A stretch of 64,000 bases of DNA from contig DASSKL010000066.1 in assembly GCA_035690485.1 (NCBI GenBank), positions 1 through 64,000 of the forward strand. The letters run 5' to 3'. This document shows positions 43,821 to 52,845 of this stretch, in pieces. Positions within the stretch are counted from its first letter, which is position 1; each line of letters starts with the position of its first letter. A program made the position numbers and the translations under genes. Under the pieces are notes generated by a model. It worked only from the letters and a program-made list of their open reading frames with translations. It was not told where the DNA came from and searched no databases. The DNA comes from Mycobacteriales bacterium. Lineage in GTDB: Bacteria > Actinomycetota > Actinomycetes > JAFAQI01 > DASSKL01.

Positions 43821-45161
43821 CTACTGGGGCGGGCCGGATCCGAGCCGGACCTGCACGCTGCGCTGCCGGCCCGACCCGTCGACGTAGCCAACGCTGACCA
43901 CGTCACCCGGCCGCTGGGCGAGCATGGCCGCACTCAGCGCGTCGGGGGAGTCGACCGGCTGCCCGTCGACCGCGGTGATGAGGTCGCCGGCGACGATGCC
44001 GGCCGCCTCGGCCGGGCCACCCGAGACGACCCCGGCGACCAGCGCACCGGAGGTCGGCGCGCCGAACCCGTTCTGGTCCCGCGCGGCCTGCACCTCGACG
44101 CCGAGCAGTGCCGTCGGCCCGATGTGCACGGTCGAGGACGCGTTGCCCGAGGAGATCTGGTGGGCGATGCGCAGCGCGTCGTCGATCGGGATCGCGTAGC
44201 CGTCGCCGCCGGTCGCGGAGAAGCGGAACCCGTCGGAGGCTGCGGTGTCCATGCCGATGACCCGTCCCGACTGGTCGACCAGCGGGCCGCCCGAGTCGCC
44301 GGGCACGACGTCGGCGTTGGTCTCGATGAGGCCGGTCAGCTGCTCGGAGGTGCCGTCGGACTCGTTGGAGGCGGTGATCGTCTGGTCGAGCGCGGTGACC
44401 GATCCTCCGGCGTACGACGGTTCGCCGCCGGTCCCCCCGGCGTTGCCGACGGCGACGACCGCCTGGCCGACCCGCACGGCCGACGAGTTGCCCGTGCGCA
44501 CGGTCTGCAGGCCGGACGCGCCGGCGAGCTGCAGGACGGCGACGTCGTGGCTGCGGTCGTAGCCGACGACGGTCGCGGCGTAGGTCTTGCCGTTGCCCAC
44601 GTCGGTTGCGGTGATCTTCGTTGCGCCGGTGATGACGTGGTTGTTGGTGAGGATCTCGCCGCCGGGTGTCAGCACCATGCCGGTGCCGGCTGCCTGGGCC
44701 TGCTGGTAGCCGATCCACGTGTTGATGTCGACGATGCCGGGGGCCACGCGCCGGCCGATGGAGGCGGCGTCGACGGGACCGGTCGTGCTGTTGGTTCCGC
44801 CGGAGCCGGCGTTGGTGCCGCCGGGACCCGCGTTGCCGCCGTATTGCCACCAGTGGTGGAAGCCGAACCCGTTGCCCGGCGCGGGCTGCCCGCTCTGCGC
44901 GGACGGCGAGGAGGCCGTGGGGTGGTGGAGGACCGCAGCGAGCGCCCCGCCGGCGATGCCCGAGACCAGGACGAGCAGGGCCGCGAGCAGCGCGGTGACG
45001 CGGTTCAGCCCGCGGTGGCGGTGCTCGACCGGCGCAGCGAGTGGTTCGCCGGGCGAAGGCGCAGCCGTCGCCTCGCCGTCGGTGGGAGCCGTCGCCGGCT
45101 GAGCCCACCAGGGCAGGTCGCGCTCGTCCACGGGTTCTCCCACTCGCCGTACGCCGGACAT
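43821..45161 (-). CDS. Membrane-anchored HtrA/S1C serine protease with PDZ domain
   Basis: 446-aa protease. The N-terminus is cytoplasmic and Pro-rich; a transmembrane segment VTALLAALLVLVSGIAGGAL lies near residues 55-75, then a Gly/Asn-rich extracytoplasmic linker. The trypsin-like domain has His in ILTNNHVI, Asp in SHDVAVLQL and Ser in VVPGDSGGPLVD. The C-terminal PDZ has GIVAGDLITAVDGQPV. It probably handles misfolded envelope proteins. The ATG at 45161 is used. Confidence 0.92.
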   Translation of the reverse strand: MSGVRRVGEPVDERDLPWWAQPATAPTDGEATAAPSPGEPLAAPVEHRHRGLNRVTALLAALLVLVSGIAGGALAAVLHHPTASSPSAQSGQPAPGNGFGFHHWWQYGGNAGPGGTNAGSGGTNSTTGPVDAASIGRRVAPGIVDINTWIGYQQAQAAGTGMVLTPGGEILTNNHVITGATKITATDVGNGKTYAATVVGYDRSHDVAVLQLAGASGLQTVRTGNSSAVRVGQAVVAVGNAGGTGGEPSYAGGSVTALDQTITASNESDGTSEQLTGLIETNADVVPGDSGGPLVDQSGRVIGMDTAASDGFRFSATGGDGYAIPIDDALRIAHQISSGNASSTVHIGPTALLGVEVQAARDQNGFGAPTSGALVAGVVSGGPAEAAGIVAGDLITAVDGQPVDSPDALSAAMLAQRPGDVVSVGYVDGSGRQRSVQVRLGSGPPQ

Positions 45162-45293
45162 CGTCCACCCGGCACGGTGCCCTGACTGGCTGAACGGAAC
45201 CTGAGGACGGGCTGATCCGTGCCCCGGTTTCTCTCTCGGGGCCGAGGGTTAGGATGCCCTTAGTCATCAGCGTTTGTGGGGAAGGAAGCCCGG

Positions 45294-46196
45294 ATGGGGC
45301 TGGGAACCACGCTCGTGCTCGGGCTGATCGCCGGAGCGACGATCCTGTTCGGGCTGCCGCTGGGCCGGCTGCGCGCTCCCGCGCCGGGGCTGCGCGCGTT
45401 CCTCAACGCGGTGGCCGTCGGGATCCTGCTCTTCCTGGTCTGGGACGTGCTGTCGGCGGCATGGGAGCCGATCGACCAGGCACTGGTCCGGGTGCACGAC
45501 GGGCACGGCGGCGGCGCGACCGCCGCGGGATACGGCGCGATCTTCGCGCTCGGGCTGGCGGTCGGCCTGCTGTCGCTGGTGTTCTACGAGCGCTGGATGT
45601 CCGGGCGCATTCGGCGGGGCGGCACCGGCCCGGCCCGGGGCGCGGCGGTGAAGTTCGGGCCCGGCGCGATGCACGTCGAGGAGCTGCCCGAGACCCGGCC
45701 ACGGGGCATGGCCACCTGGTCGCCCGGCCGGCGCCTGGCCTTGCTGATCGCCGTGGGCATAGGTCTGCACAACTTCGCCGAGGGGCTCGCCATCGGCCAG
45801 TCCGCGGCCAAGTCGGAGATCGCCCTCGCCACGCTCCTCGTCATCGGCTTCGGTCTGCACAACGCCACCGAGGGCTTCGGCATCGTGGCGCCCCTTGCCG
45901 GCGACACGACCGACGACGGTCGCCCCGTGCGGCCTGGCTGGGGCTTCCTGCTCGCGATGGGCGCGATCGGTGGCGGGCCGACATTCCTCGGCACGGTGGT
46001 CGGGCACTCGTTCACGTCCGAGCCGGTCAGCGTCGTCTTCCTGACCCTCGCGGCCGGGTCGATCATCTACGTCGTGACACAACTGCTCGGTGTCGCGGCG
46101 AAGACCCGGCGCGGCGACCTGCTGGCCTACGGTCTGCTGCTGGGCCTGCTGCTCGGCTTCGGCACCGATGCCATCGTTTCCGCAGCGGGTGCCTGA
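45294..46196 (+). CDS. ZIP-family metal transporter
   Basis: 300-aa membrane protein. The ZIP metal-binding helices carry GLHNFAEGLAIGQS and GLHNATEGFGIV, followed by GGGPTFLGTVVG. ZIP proteins usually move Zn, Fe or Mn into the cytoplasm, though some run in the other direction. A His-containing loop (VHDGHGGG) follows the second helix. The ATG at 45294 has AAGGAAG upstream and is preferred to the GTG at 45276. Confidence 0.88.
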   Translation: MGLGTTLVLGLIAGATILFGLPLGRLRAPAPGLRAFLNAVAVGILLFLVWDVLSAAWEPIDQALVRVHDGHGGGATAAGYGAIFALGLAVGLLSLVFYERWMSGRIRRGGTGPARGAAVKFGPGAMHVEELPETRPRGMATWSPGRRLALLIAVGIGLHNFAEGLAIGQSAAKSEIALATLLVIGFGLHNATEGFGIVAPLAGDTTDDGRPVRPGWGFLLAMGAIGGGPTFLGTVVGHSFTSEPVSVVFLTLAAGSIIYVVTQLLGVAAKTRRGDLLAYGLLLGLLLGFGTDAIVSAAGA

Positions 46197-46206
46197 GGGG
46201 GCCTCC

Positions 46207-46431
46207 GTGTTCGAGCGCTACGACCGCGTCGTCCGGTGCAAGGAAGGCCACCGGTTCACCACGATCTGGGTGCCGATGGCGTCGCTCAAGGCGGTCCGGC
46301 TCGGTCGCCGCCGCTGGCAGCGCTGCCCTGTCGGGGGCAACTGGACGACGGTCACCCTCGTCGACGAGAGCACCCTCGACCCGCAGGAGCTGGCGGCCGC
46401 GCGGTCGGTGCACGACTCGCGCATCCCCTGA
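46207..46431 (+). CDS. Small conserved actinobacterial-type protein
   Basis: 74-aa protein with VVRCKEGHRFTTIWVPMAS, then KAVRLGRRRWQRCPVGGNW. The CxxGH...CPVGxxW pattern looks like a small zinc-ribbon-like domain that I recall from uncharacterised actinobacterial proteins. The GTG at 46207 has GAGGGGG in front. It lies 10 bp after the ZIP gene, so it is probably co-transcribed. Confidence 0.75.
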   Translation: MFERYDRVVRCKEGHRFTTIWVPMASLKAVRLGRRRWQRCPVGGNWTTVTLVDESTLDPQELAAARSVHDSRIP

Positions 46432-46438
46432 CCGGGCC

Positions 46439-47167
46439 TCAGGTCGTCGCGCTGCTGCCCCGGCCTCTGGTGCGGGCCGCTTCGGCGGCCGCGATGAAGG
46501 GCGCCAGATCCGGCACGCGTGCGAAGGCCCGTCGCGGGTAGTGCAGCGAGAACACGAACAGCGCCAGGGCGATCGGCCACGAGAACGCCGCGCGCGCCAG
46601 CAGGAACGTGTTGGTCGACTGGGTGGCGAGCAGCCACAGCTGCAGGCCGCCGCCGAGGATGAGGTAGGCAGCCCAGGCGAGAGTCAGCCGCGAGAACACC
46701 TGCCGGTAGGCCGCGTGCGCGCGCACGTAGTCCTGAAACGGGTAGAAGACCCGGGCGATCGCGCCGACCGCCGGCCGGGCGGCGACGACCGAGGCGAGGA
46801 AGGCCAGCCCGATGATGAAGTTGTTGATCACGCCCGGTCCGAAGAAGACCCCGCTCGACTGCGTCAGGGCGCCGGCCGTGCCGCGCAGCGCGACGTAGCC
46901 CGCGGCGATCCAGACGACGACACCCACCCGCTGCCCGCGGAGGCGGCGTAGCGCGATCAACGCCAGCGACCACAGCGTCGCTGCGACGATCGCCGACACG
47001 ACGCCGGCGGTGCTGTTGAGCGCCAGGAACAGCACCAGCGGGATGACCGCGTCGGTCAGTGCCCGCGGGCCGAACTGGCGCACGACGCTGCGCAGGTTGG
47101 GCGGCGGGGGTACGTCGTCGAGCGGCTCGGGTGGCACCCCGGCGACGGCCAGGGACGCATCGACCAT
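46439..47167 (-). CDS. DUF3159/VC0807-like integral membrane protein
   Basis: 242-aa protein with about six hydrophobic segments. DAVIPLVLFLALNSTAGVVSA and FFGPGVINNFIIGLAFLAS are typical of this family of uncharacterised actinobacterial membrane proteins. A Pro-rich N-terminal 25 residues precede the first helix. The function is unknown. It converges with the small gene at 46207. Confidence 0.75.
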   Translation of the reverse strand: MVDASLAVAGVPPEPLDDVPPPPNLRSVVRQFGPRALTDAVIPLVLFLALNSTAGVVSAIVAATLWSLALIALRRLRGQRVGVVVWIAAGYVALRGTAGALTQSSGVFFGPGVINNFIIGLAFLASVVAARPAVGAIARVFYPFQDYVRAHAAYRQVFSRLTLAWAAYLILGGGLQLWLLATQSTNTFLLARAAFSWPIALALFVFSLHYPRRAFARVPDLAPFIAAAEAARTRGRGSSATT

Positions 47168-47232
47168 GTGCCGAGCCTGCCCGATCCGGCCTCCGACGGC
47201 CAGGCAGGTCTACGGGGTGAGCAGCGAACCGC

Positions 47233-47248
47233 TGTGACCCGGATCACC
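47233..47248. promoter_or_regulatory. CRP/FNR-type site upstream of the P450 gene
   Basis: TGTGACCCGGATCACC matches the CRP consensus TGTGA-N6-TCACA at 9 of 10 positions and lies 42 bp before the P450 start. The surrounding 47168-47289 gap holds nothing else clear. Confidence 0.5.
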
Positions 47249-47289
47249 TCCGGCGGCCCGTAACCATCGATGATTGCCGCGCGCACGAG

Positions 47290-48645
47290 GTGGATGATGC
47301 GCCCGTGGTCACCGCAGCCGCTGCACCGCGGCGCTTCCACTTCACGCCGCGCCGCCTGGCCTGGTCGCTGGACCGCACGCGCAGTATCGAGCTGTGGGAC
47401 GAGGTCGGCGCGTTCACCCGCCGCGACGGCGTCAGCCGCTTCCGCTTCGCCGGACAGACCAACTGGGTCGTCACCGACCCGGCCTGGTGCCGGCAGATCC
47501 TGACCGCGCCCTACGAGGTGGTCGCCCGAAGCGGGTCGTTTCGCAAGATCGGCGTGTTCCTCGGCGACAGCCTCATCACCACCGACGGCCCGCCGCACCG
47601 GCTGCGACGCCGGCAGGTGCAGCCGGCGTTCCAGCACCAGCGGCTCGAGACCTATGCCGACAGCATGGTCGCGGCGGCGCAGGCCACCGCGCGGGCCTGG
47701 CGCGACGGGCAGCAGGTGCCGATGGAGCGCGAGATGGCCGCGCTCACGATGGACGCCATCGGCCGGTCCGTCCTCGGCGTCGACGGTCGGGCGACGGCGG
47801 AGGTCATCGGCGGCTCGCTGGAGCGGCTGCTCCGCGCGCTGCCGCTGATGTTCGTGCCGCAGTTCGAGAAGGTCGCCCTGCAGCCGATCCCCGGGCTGCG
47901 GTGGCTGCGAGAGGCCTACGACACCCTCGACTCGGTGGCGCGCGACGCCGCTGCCCGTAGCGAGGCCGAGCTGGTCCAGTCGCTGCGCGAGGCCGCAGCC
48001 GACGTGCCGGAGCTGTCGGACGAGGACGTTCGGGACGAGCTGCTCACCCTGCTGCTCGCCGGCCACGAGACGACCGCGACGACGCTGACCTGGGTCTGGT
48101 GGCTCCTCGACCGCCATCCGCAGGTGGCCGCACGGTTGCGCGCGGAGCTCGGGTCGGTGCTCGGCGACAGAGTTCCGGCGTACGACGACGTCTCCCGCCT
48201 GCCCTACGTGCAGGCGGTCGTGGCGGAGACGCTGCGGCTGCGCCCCGCGGCGTGGATCCTCGAGCGCGAGGTCGTGGGCGACCTGTGGCTCGGGCCCTAC
48301 CACCCGCCGCCCGGCACGGTGCTGCTGCTGCCGATCTACCTGTTGCACCGCGATCCGCGGGTCTGGGACGACCCGATGGTCTTCCGCCCCGAGAGGTGGC
48401 TGGGCGCCGACGGCAGCTACGACGAGACCGCACCCGGCCAGCCGCGCGGTGGCTACCTGCCCTTCGGCGCCGGGGCGCACGTCTGCATCGGCGCGTCGTT
48501 CGCCTGGACCGAGGCGGTGCTGGCGCTCGCCGTGCTGGCGCCGCGGTGGCGGCCCTCGCTCGCCCCCGGCGCCCGGATCGGCATCCGCGCCACGGTCACC
48601 ATGCGCCCTGCGCACGGCATGCCGATGCAGCTGCACGCCGCCTGA
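47290..48645 (+). CDS. Cytochrome P450
   Basis: 451-aa heme monooxygenase. The I-helix oxygen-activation motif LLAGHETTATTLTW, the K-helix ExxR in VAETLRLRP and the heme-thiolate loop PFGAGAHVCIGASF (axial Cys) are all intact. No redox partner is encoded nearby. The substrate and CYP family are unassigned; the sequence resembles fatty-acid/terpene hydroxylase-like bacterial P450s of the CYP4-like type in length. The GTG at 47290 is used. Confidence 0.93.
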   Translation: MDDAPVVTAAAAPRRFHFTPRRLAWSLDRTRSIELWDEVGAFTRRDGVSRFRFAGQTNWVVTDPAWCRQILTAPYEVVARSGSFRKIGVFLGDSLITTDGPPHRLRRRQVQPAFQHQRLETYADSMVAAAQATARAWRDGQQVPMEREMAALTMDAIGRSVLGVDGRATAEVIGGSLERLLRALPLMFVPQFEKVALQPIPGLRWLREAYDTLDSVARDAAARSEAELVQSLREAAADVPELSDEDVRDELLTLLLAGHETTATTLTWVWWLLDRHPQVAARLRAELGSVLGDRVPAYDDVSRLPYVQAVVAETLRLRPAAWILEREVVGDLWLGPYHPPPGTVLLLPIYLLHRDPRVWDDPMVFRPERWLGADGSYDETAPGQPRGGYLPFGAGAHVCIGASFAWTEAVLALAVLAPRWRPSLAPGARIGIRATVTMRPAHGMPMQLHAA

Positions 48646-48742
48646 CCGCCGAAACTTCCCGGCCGGTCGGGACGCGCGCCCATGACGGCGGGACAGCTGC
48701 CGGGCCAGCCTTGCCTCCTGTCCAGGCAGAGAGGTGGGGGAG

Positions 48743-49237
48743 ATGTCCACGATCAGCGAGGTTCGGCAGGGTCCGGTCGCGTCGGTGCGCGGTCTGGCCG
48801 CCAAGGTCGGGGCGGTCGCGGTCGTCGCGGCCGGCGGGCTCGCAACATATGCGGCGTACGGCGATCCGCACGCGAAGTCCGGCCAGGAGTCGGCGGTCCC
48901 GTCGCTCGTGGTGATCGCCGTGGTGGTCGGCCTGATCGTCTACGGCTGGGTCGTCCCCAAGGGGCTGCGGTCGATCCGGTCCGGTGGCCGGCACGCGGCC
49001 CGGTGGGCGCTGGTGCCGGCGGTGGTCGCGCTGCTGGTGAGCGTGGCCTTCTGGAGCGGCCTGCCGGTGGTGATCGGTGCCGGCGCGCTGATGCTGGCCG
49101 CGGAGGGGCGGGCGCAGGCAGCCGGTCGAGGGATCGGTGCCAGGCCGTTCACGATCGCACTGACTCTCGCCGCGCTCGCGGTGGTCGGAAGCATTCTGTT
49201 CACCGTGCTCGGTAACACCGTGATGTCGCACTCCTAG
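48743..49237 (+). CDS. Hypothetical membrane protein
   Basis: 164-aa protein with four or five hydrophobic helices (AVAVVAAGGLATYAAYG, VVIAVVVGLIVYGWVVP, ALVPAVVALLVSVAFWSG, IALTLAALAVVGSILFTVLG). No motif recognised. The ATG at 48743 follows a G-rich Shine-Dalgarno (GGTGGGGGAG). It stands upstream of the two-component genes without overlap. Confidence 0.6.
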   Translation: MSTISEVRQGPVASVRGLAAKVGAVAVVAAGGLATYAAYGDPHAKSGQESAVPSLVVIAVVVGLIVYGWVVPKGLRSIRSGGRHAARWALVPAVVALLVSVAFWSGLPVVIGAGALMLAAEGRAQAAGRGIGARPFTIALTLAALAVVGSILFTVLGNTVMSHS

Positions 49238-49319
49238 AGCGAGTTACGCGCCTGCGGCGAAGCCGAGCGACGCCGCGGCGCGGGTGGGACACTGGCAGCC
49301 AGGACGTCGGGTGGGGGCG

Positions 49320-51344
49320 ATGGCGACGGACACCGCGGTGCGGCACGATCTCGTGCGTCGTACCGCGGTGTCCCTCGTCGTCTTCGCCGTCGTCGCGCTG
49401 GTGGTTCTGGGACTCGTCCTGTCCGCACTCGACGGGCGGGCCGGCGGCGCGGTCGTCGGTGTCGTCGGGCCGCTCGCCTTCACCGCTGTCGGCGGGCTCG
49501 TCGCCGTGCAACGACCCGACAACCGGTTGGGGTGGCTGTTCCTCGTCGGCGCCGTGCTGATGACGGTTCTCGGCGTCGGTGGGGAGTACGCCAAGCGCGC
49601 CCTCGTCGACGCGCCCGGCTCGCTGCCGGCGGGGACCTTCGTCGCGTGGCTCGCCGACTCGATGGCCACTCCGATGGCGGGGGTGCTCGCCGGACTCTTG
49701 CCGCAGCTGTTCCCGACCGGTCGGCCGCTGTCGCGGCGGTGGCGCTTCCTGGTCTGGGCCGCGTGCGGCTACATCCTGCTGGCGTTCGTGGGCAACGCGG
49801 TGGCGGCGCAGAAGCTGGAGAGCGTGCCGCAGATCGACAACCCCTACGCCGTCGCCGCGCTGCAAGGCGCGGTCGGGCCGGTCGTCGGCATCTCGGGGCT
49901 GTGCGGGGTTGTCGCCCTGGTCGGCGGCGTCGTCACGCTGGCGCTGAGGTGGCGCCGGGCGGCCGGCGACGAGCGCCAGCAGCTGAAGTGGTTTCTCGCG
50001 GGCGTCGTCTGGCTGCCGATCCCTCTGGTGCTGCACGGCGTGGTGTCGTCGACGATCGACGACGCGCTGTTCTCGTTCGTGTTCGTGCTGATCCCGGTCG
50101 TGCTCGGCGTCGCGATCCTGCGCTACCGGCTCTACGACCTCGACCTCGCCGTACGGCGCACGGTCGCCTACGCGACCGTCACGGCGCTGGTCGTGGGCCT
50201 CTACCTGGCGGTCGTCGCAACGGCGGCGCTGGCGGTCTCCGGCGCGGTCCCGCTCGGTGCGCACGTCGCCGCCGCGGTGGCTGCGGCAGCGGTGTTCCAG
50301 CCGCTGCGGTCGAGGGTGCATCGAGCGGTCGACCGCGTCTACTACGGCGATCGGGCCCGGCCTTACGAGGCCGTCGGCCGGTTGGCCCGCCGGCTCGAGG
50401 CCGCGGCGGCGCCCGAGACCGTGCTGCCGACGGTGGTCGAGACCGTCGCCGACGCGCTGCGGGTGCCCTACGTCGGTATCGAGCTCGACGACGGCGGTCT
50501 GCGGGTCCTCGCGGCCGAGCACGGCACCCGGTCGCTGGAGCCGGTGAGCTTTCCGATGACCTACCAGAACGACGTGGTCGGCCGGATGCTCGTGTCGCCG
50601 CGTGACGCGCGCGACCCGCTCGGCCCGGCCGACCTGAGGCTCCTGGCCGACCTCGCCCGGCAGGCCGGTGTTGCCGCGGCGGCGGTGCGGACGACGACCG
50701 CGCTGCTGCGCTCACGTTCGGAGCTGGTCGCCGCCCGGGAGGAGGAACGCCGCCGGCTGCGCCGCGACCTGCACGACGGTCTGGGCCCGACGCTGGCCGG
50801 GGTCACCTTGGGGCTGCACGCCGCGCGGGCCAAGCTCGCCGCCGACCCGGAGGAGAGCGAGCGCCTCCTCGCCGCCATCGAGACGGAGGTGGAGGAGGCC
50901 GTCGCCGACGTGCGGCGGCTGGTCTACGGCCTGCGGCCGCCGGCGCTCGACGAGTTCGGCCTGGTGCGCGCCGTCCAGCTGCACGCGGCCCGCTTCGACG
51001 GGACCCAGGGCGGCCTGCGCGTGGTCGTCGACAGCCCGCCCGAGGGTCTGGGCGTGCTGCCCGCCGCCGTCGAGGTCGCGGCCTACCGCATCGCGACGGA
51101 GGCGCTGACGAACGTCGCGCGCCACGCGCAGGCGCAGACCTGCACGGTCCGCCTGTCGCTCAACGGAGCGTTGGAGGTCGAGGTCACCGACGACGGTCGC
51201 GGGTTCGCCGCCGAGCCGGACGTGGGTGTCGGGCTCGCCGCGATGCGCGAGCGCGCGGCCGAGCTCGGCGGCACGCTCAGCCTCGAGCGACCGGAGACGG
51301 GCGCGCGGGTGCGGGCCAGGCTGCCGATCCCGGAGCCACGATGA
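49320..51344 (+). CDS. Membrane sensor histidine kinase (HisKA_3, NarL-partner type)
   Basis: 674-aa kinase. About residues 15-330 hold eight or so transmembrane helices as sensor. A GAF-like segment follows (about 360-460), then the dimerisation/phospho-acceptor helix EEERRRLRRDLHDGLGPTLAG with the His, and the ATPase with EALTNVARHAQ and VTDDGRGFA. It phosphorylates the response regulator whose ATG overlaps its stop (ATGA). The ATG at 49320 was chosen over a GTG 12 codons upstream. The signal is unknown. Confidence 0.9.
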   Translation: MATDTAVRHDLVRRTAVSLVVFAVVALVVLGLVLSALDGRAGGAVVGVVGPLAFTAVGGLVAVQRPDNRLGWLFLVGAVLMTVLGVGGEYAKRALVDAPGSLPAGTFVAWLADSMATPMAGVLAGLLPQLFPTGRPLSRRWRFLVWAACGYILLAFVGNAVAAQKLESVPQIDNPYAVAALQGAVGPVVGISGLCGVVALVGGVVTLALRWRRAAGDERQQLKWFLAGVVWLPIPLVLHGVVSSTIDDALFSFVFVLIPVVLGVAILRYRLYDLDLAVRRTVAYATVTALVVGLYLAVVATAALAVSGAVPLGAHVAAAVAAAAVFQPLRSRVHRAVDRVYYGDRARPYEAVGRLARRLEAAAAPETVLPTVVETVADALRVPYVGIELDDGGLRVLAAEHGTRSLEPVSFPMTYQNDVVGRMLVSPRDARDPLGPADLRLLADLARQAGVAAAAVRTTTALLRSRSELVAAREEERRRLRRDLHDGLGPTLAGVTLGLHAARAKLAADPEESERLLAAIETEVEEAVADVRRLVYGLRPPALDEFGLVRAVQLHAARFDGTQGGLRVVVDSPPEGLGVLPAAVEVAAYRIATEALTNVARHAQAQTCTVRLSLNGALEVEVTDDGRGFAAEPDVGVGLAAMRERAAELGGTLSLERPETGARVRARLPIPEPR

Positions 51345-52000
51345 GCGAGCCGCTGCAGGTGGTGATCGCCGACGACCACCCGGTGTTCCTGAACGGCCTA
51401 CGGGCGCTGCTGTCGACCGACCCGGACATCCAGGTCGTCGGCGAGGCGGTCGACGGGCTGCAGGTCGTCTCGCTGGTCGAGGAGCTGCAGCCGGACGTCG
51501 TCGTCATGGACCTGCACATGCCCGAGCTGGACGGCGTCGCGGCGACCAGGAGCATCACGCAAGACAGCCCGCACGTCGCGGTGCTCGTCCTGACGATGTT
51601 CGACGACGACGACTCGGTCTTCGCGGCGATGCGGGCGGGCGCCCGCGGCTACCTGCTGAAGGGCACCAACCAGGGCGACATCGTGCGCGCCGTGCACCTC
51701 GTGGGCGCGGGTGGGGCGATGTTCGGTCCGCTCGTCGCGCAGCGGGTCATCGAGTTCTTCGCCCGGCCGAGACCGGCCGGGGTGGCGCTCGTGTTCCCGC
51801 AGCTGACCGACCGGGAGCACGAGATCCTCGAGCTGGTCGCCCAGGGGCACGCCAACCCGGCGATCGCCCGGCGGCTGCGGATCAGCGACAAGACCGTGCG
51901 CAACCACCTGTCGAACATCTTCACCAAGCTCGCCGTCGCGGACCGTGCGCAGGCCGTGATCCGGGCGAGGGAGGCCGGCCTCGGGACGCGTCCCATCTGA
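51341..52000 (+). CDS. NarL/FixJ-family response regulator
   Basis: 219-aa regulator. The receiver domain has the phospho-acceptor Asp in VVMDLHMPELDG and IADDHPVFLNGL at the N-terminus. The C-terminal LuxR-type HTH is LTDREHEILELVAQGHANP then ISDKTVRNHLSNIFTKL. It is translated with the kinase through a 4-bp overlap. Its targets are unknown. Confidence 0.93.
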   Translation: MSEPLQVVIADDHPVFLNGLRALLSTDPDIQVVGEAVDGLQVVSLVEELQPDVVVMDLHMPELDGVAATRSITQDSPHVAVLVLTMFDDDDSVFAAMRAGARGYLLKGTNQGDIVRAVHLVGAGGAMFGPLVAQRVIEFFARPRPAGVALVFPQLTDREHEILELVAQGHANPAIARRLRISDKTVRNHLSNIFTKLAVADRAQAVIRAREAGLGTRPI

Positions 52001-52030
52001 GCCCCGGGACCACGCGGGTAGAGTGAGTTC

Positions 52031-52123
52031 CGAAGGGGAGTAGCCCCGTCACCGGCGGTCGACATGCTGGCGCTCGCGCCCGGCCGCCGGGCCTGCACTC
52101 GCTGCAGGTGGGCGAGACCTTCG
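52031..52123 (+). ncRNA. yybP-ykoY manganese riboswitch aptamer
   Basis: Carries the family-defining 5' segment AAGGGGAGTAGC (from 52033) and the 3' segment GGCGAGACCTT. P1 is closed by CGAAGG (52031-52036) with CCTTCG (52118-52123). Internal helices fit the two-legged fold (ACCGGCGG... and CTGCA...TGCAG hairpins). This class senses Mn2+ and controls Mn exporters; the next gene is one. Confidence 0.9.
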
Positions 52124-52161
52124 ACCAGGCCGACCAGGCCGGGCCGAAGGCACCCCGTCCC

Positions 52162-52185
52162 TTCTCCCGGCCGAGACCGGGAGGA
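52162..52185 (+). promoter_or_regulatory. Shine-Dalgarno-sequestering hairpin (riboswitch expression platform)
   Basis: CTCCCGG (52164-52170) pairs with CCGGGAG (52177-52183) around CCGAGA, with two weaker flanking pairs. It buries the GGGAGG Shine-Dalgarno at 52179-52184. A second copy of CGAAGG (52145-52150) could pair with the 3' P1 strand CCTTCG and compete with P1. This suggests control of translation initiation. Confidence 0.6.
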
Positions 52186-52191
52186 ACCCAC

Positions 52192-52230
52192 GTGCGGAGC
52201 GGGCAGCACTGCCGCGGTGCGTCGTGCTGA
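52192..52230 (+). CDS. 12-codon leader ORF overlapping the exporter start
   Basis: GTG at 52192 lies 7 nt after GGGAGG, the best ribosome-binding site in the leader. It encodes VRSGQHCRGASC and stops at TGA 52228-52230, just after the exporter GTG at 52224 in another frame. The exporter itself has no good Shine-Dalgarno, so termination-reinitiation coupling is likely. Confidence 0.45.
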   Translation: MRSGQHCRGASC

Positions 52231-52826
52231 GCGCGGCGGTCGTCGCCACCGTGTTCGGCGTCATCTTCCTCGCCGAGCTTCCCGACAAGAGCCTGTTCGC
52301 CTCGCTGGTGCTCGGCACGCGCTACCGCGGGCTCTACGTCTGGGTCGGCGTGGCCGCGGCCTTCCTCGTGCACGTGGTCATCGCCGTGGCGGCCGGCCAG
52401 GCGCTGACGCTGCTCCCGCAGCAGGTGGTGGAGTCGGTCGTCGCCGCGTTGTTCCTGGCCGGCGCGGCCTACCTGCTGCTCGGCAGCGAGGAGGCCGTGA
52501 CGCGAGAGGGGGTCGAGGAGGGGGAGCGGGCGGCGCGCGTGCCGCCGAGCTTCCTGCGGGTCGCGCTGACGTCGTTCGGCGTGGTGTTCGTCGGCGAGTG
52601 GGGCGACATCACCCAGATCGTCACGGCCAACTACGCCGCCCGTTACGCCGCGCCGTTCTCGGTCGGCCTCGGTGCCGTGCTCGCCCTCTGGGCGGTGACG
52701 GCGCTCGCGGTGACCGCCGGCTCGAAGCTGCTGGACCACGTCTCCGTGACCGTGGTACGCCGGGTGACCGGGGTGATTCTGCTGGGCTTCGCGGCCTACA
52801 GTGCGGTGGCGGCGGCGACCGGCTGA
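52224..52826 (+). CDS. UPF0016/GDT1-family manganese exporter
   Basis: 200-aa membrane protein with six hydrophobic helices in two repeats. Each repeat carries the family's acidic motif: FLAELPDKS in the first, FVGEWGDITQ in the second. UPF0016 members move Mn2+ (and Ca2+) across membranes; a Mn riboswitch directly upstream makes Mn export very likely. The GTG at 52224 is the first in-frame start and overlaps the end of the 12-codon leader ORF. Confidence 0.88.
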   Translation: MLSAAVVATVFGVIFLAELPDKSLFASLVLGTRYRGLYVWVGVAAAFLVHVVIAVAAGQALTLLPQQVVESVVAALFLAGAAYLLLGSEEAVTREGVEEGERAARVPPSFLRVALTSFGVVFVGEWGDITQIVTANYAARYAAPFSVGLGAVLALWAVTALAVTAGSKLLDHVSVTVVRRVTGVILLGFAAYSAVAAATG

Positions 52827-52845
52827 CCGCGCCGAGGAGGGCCGG

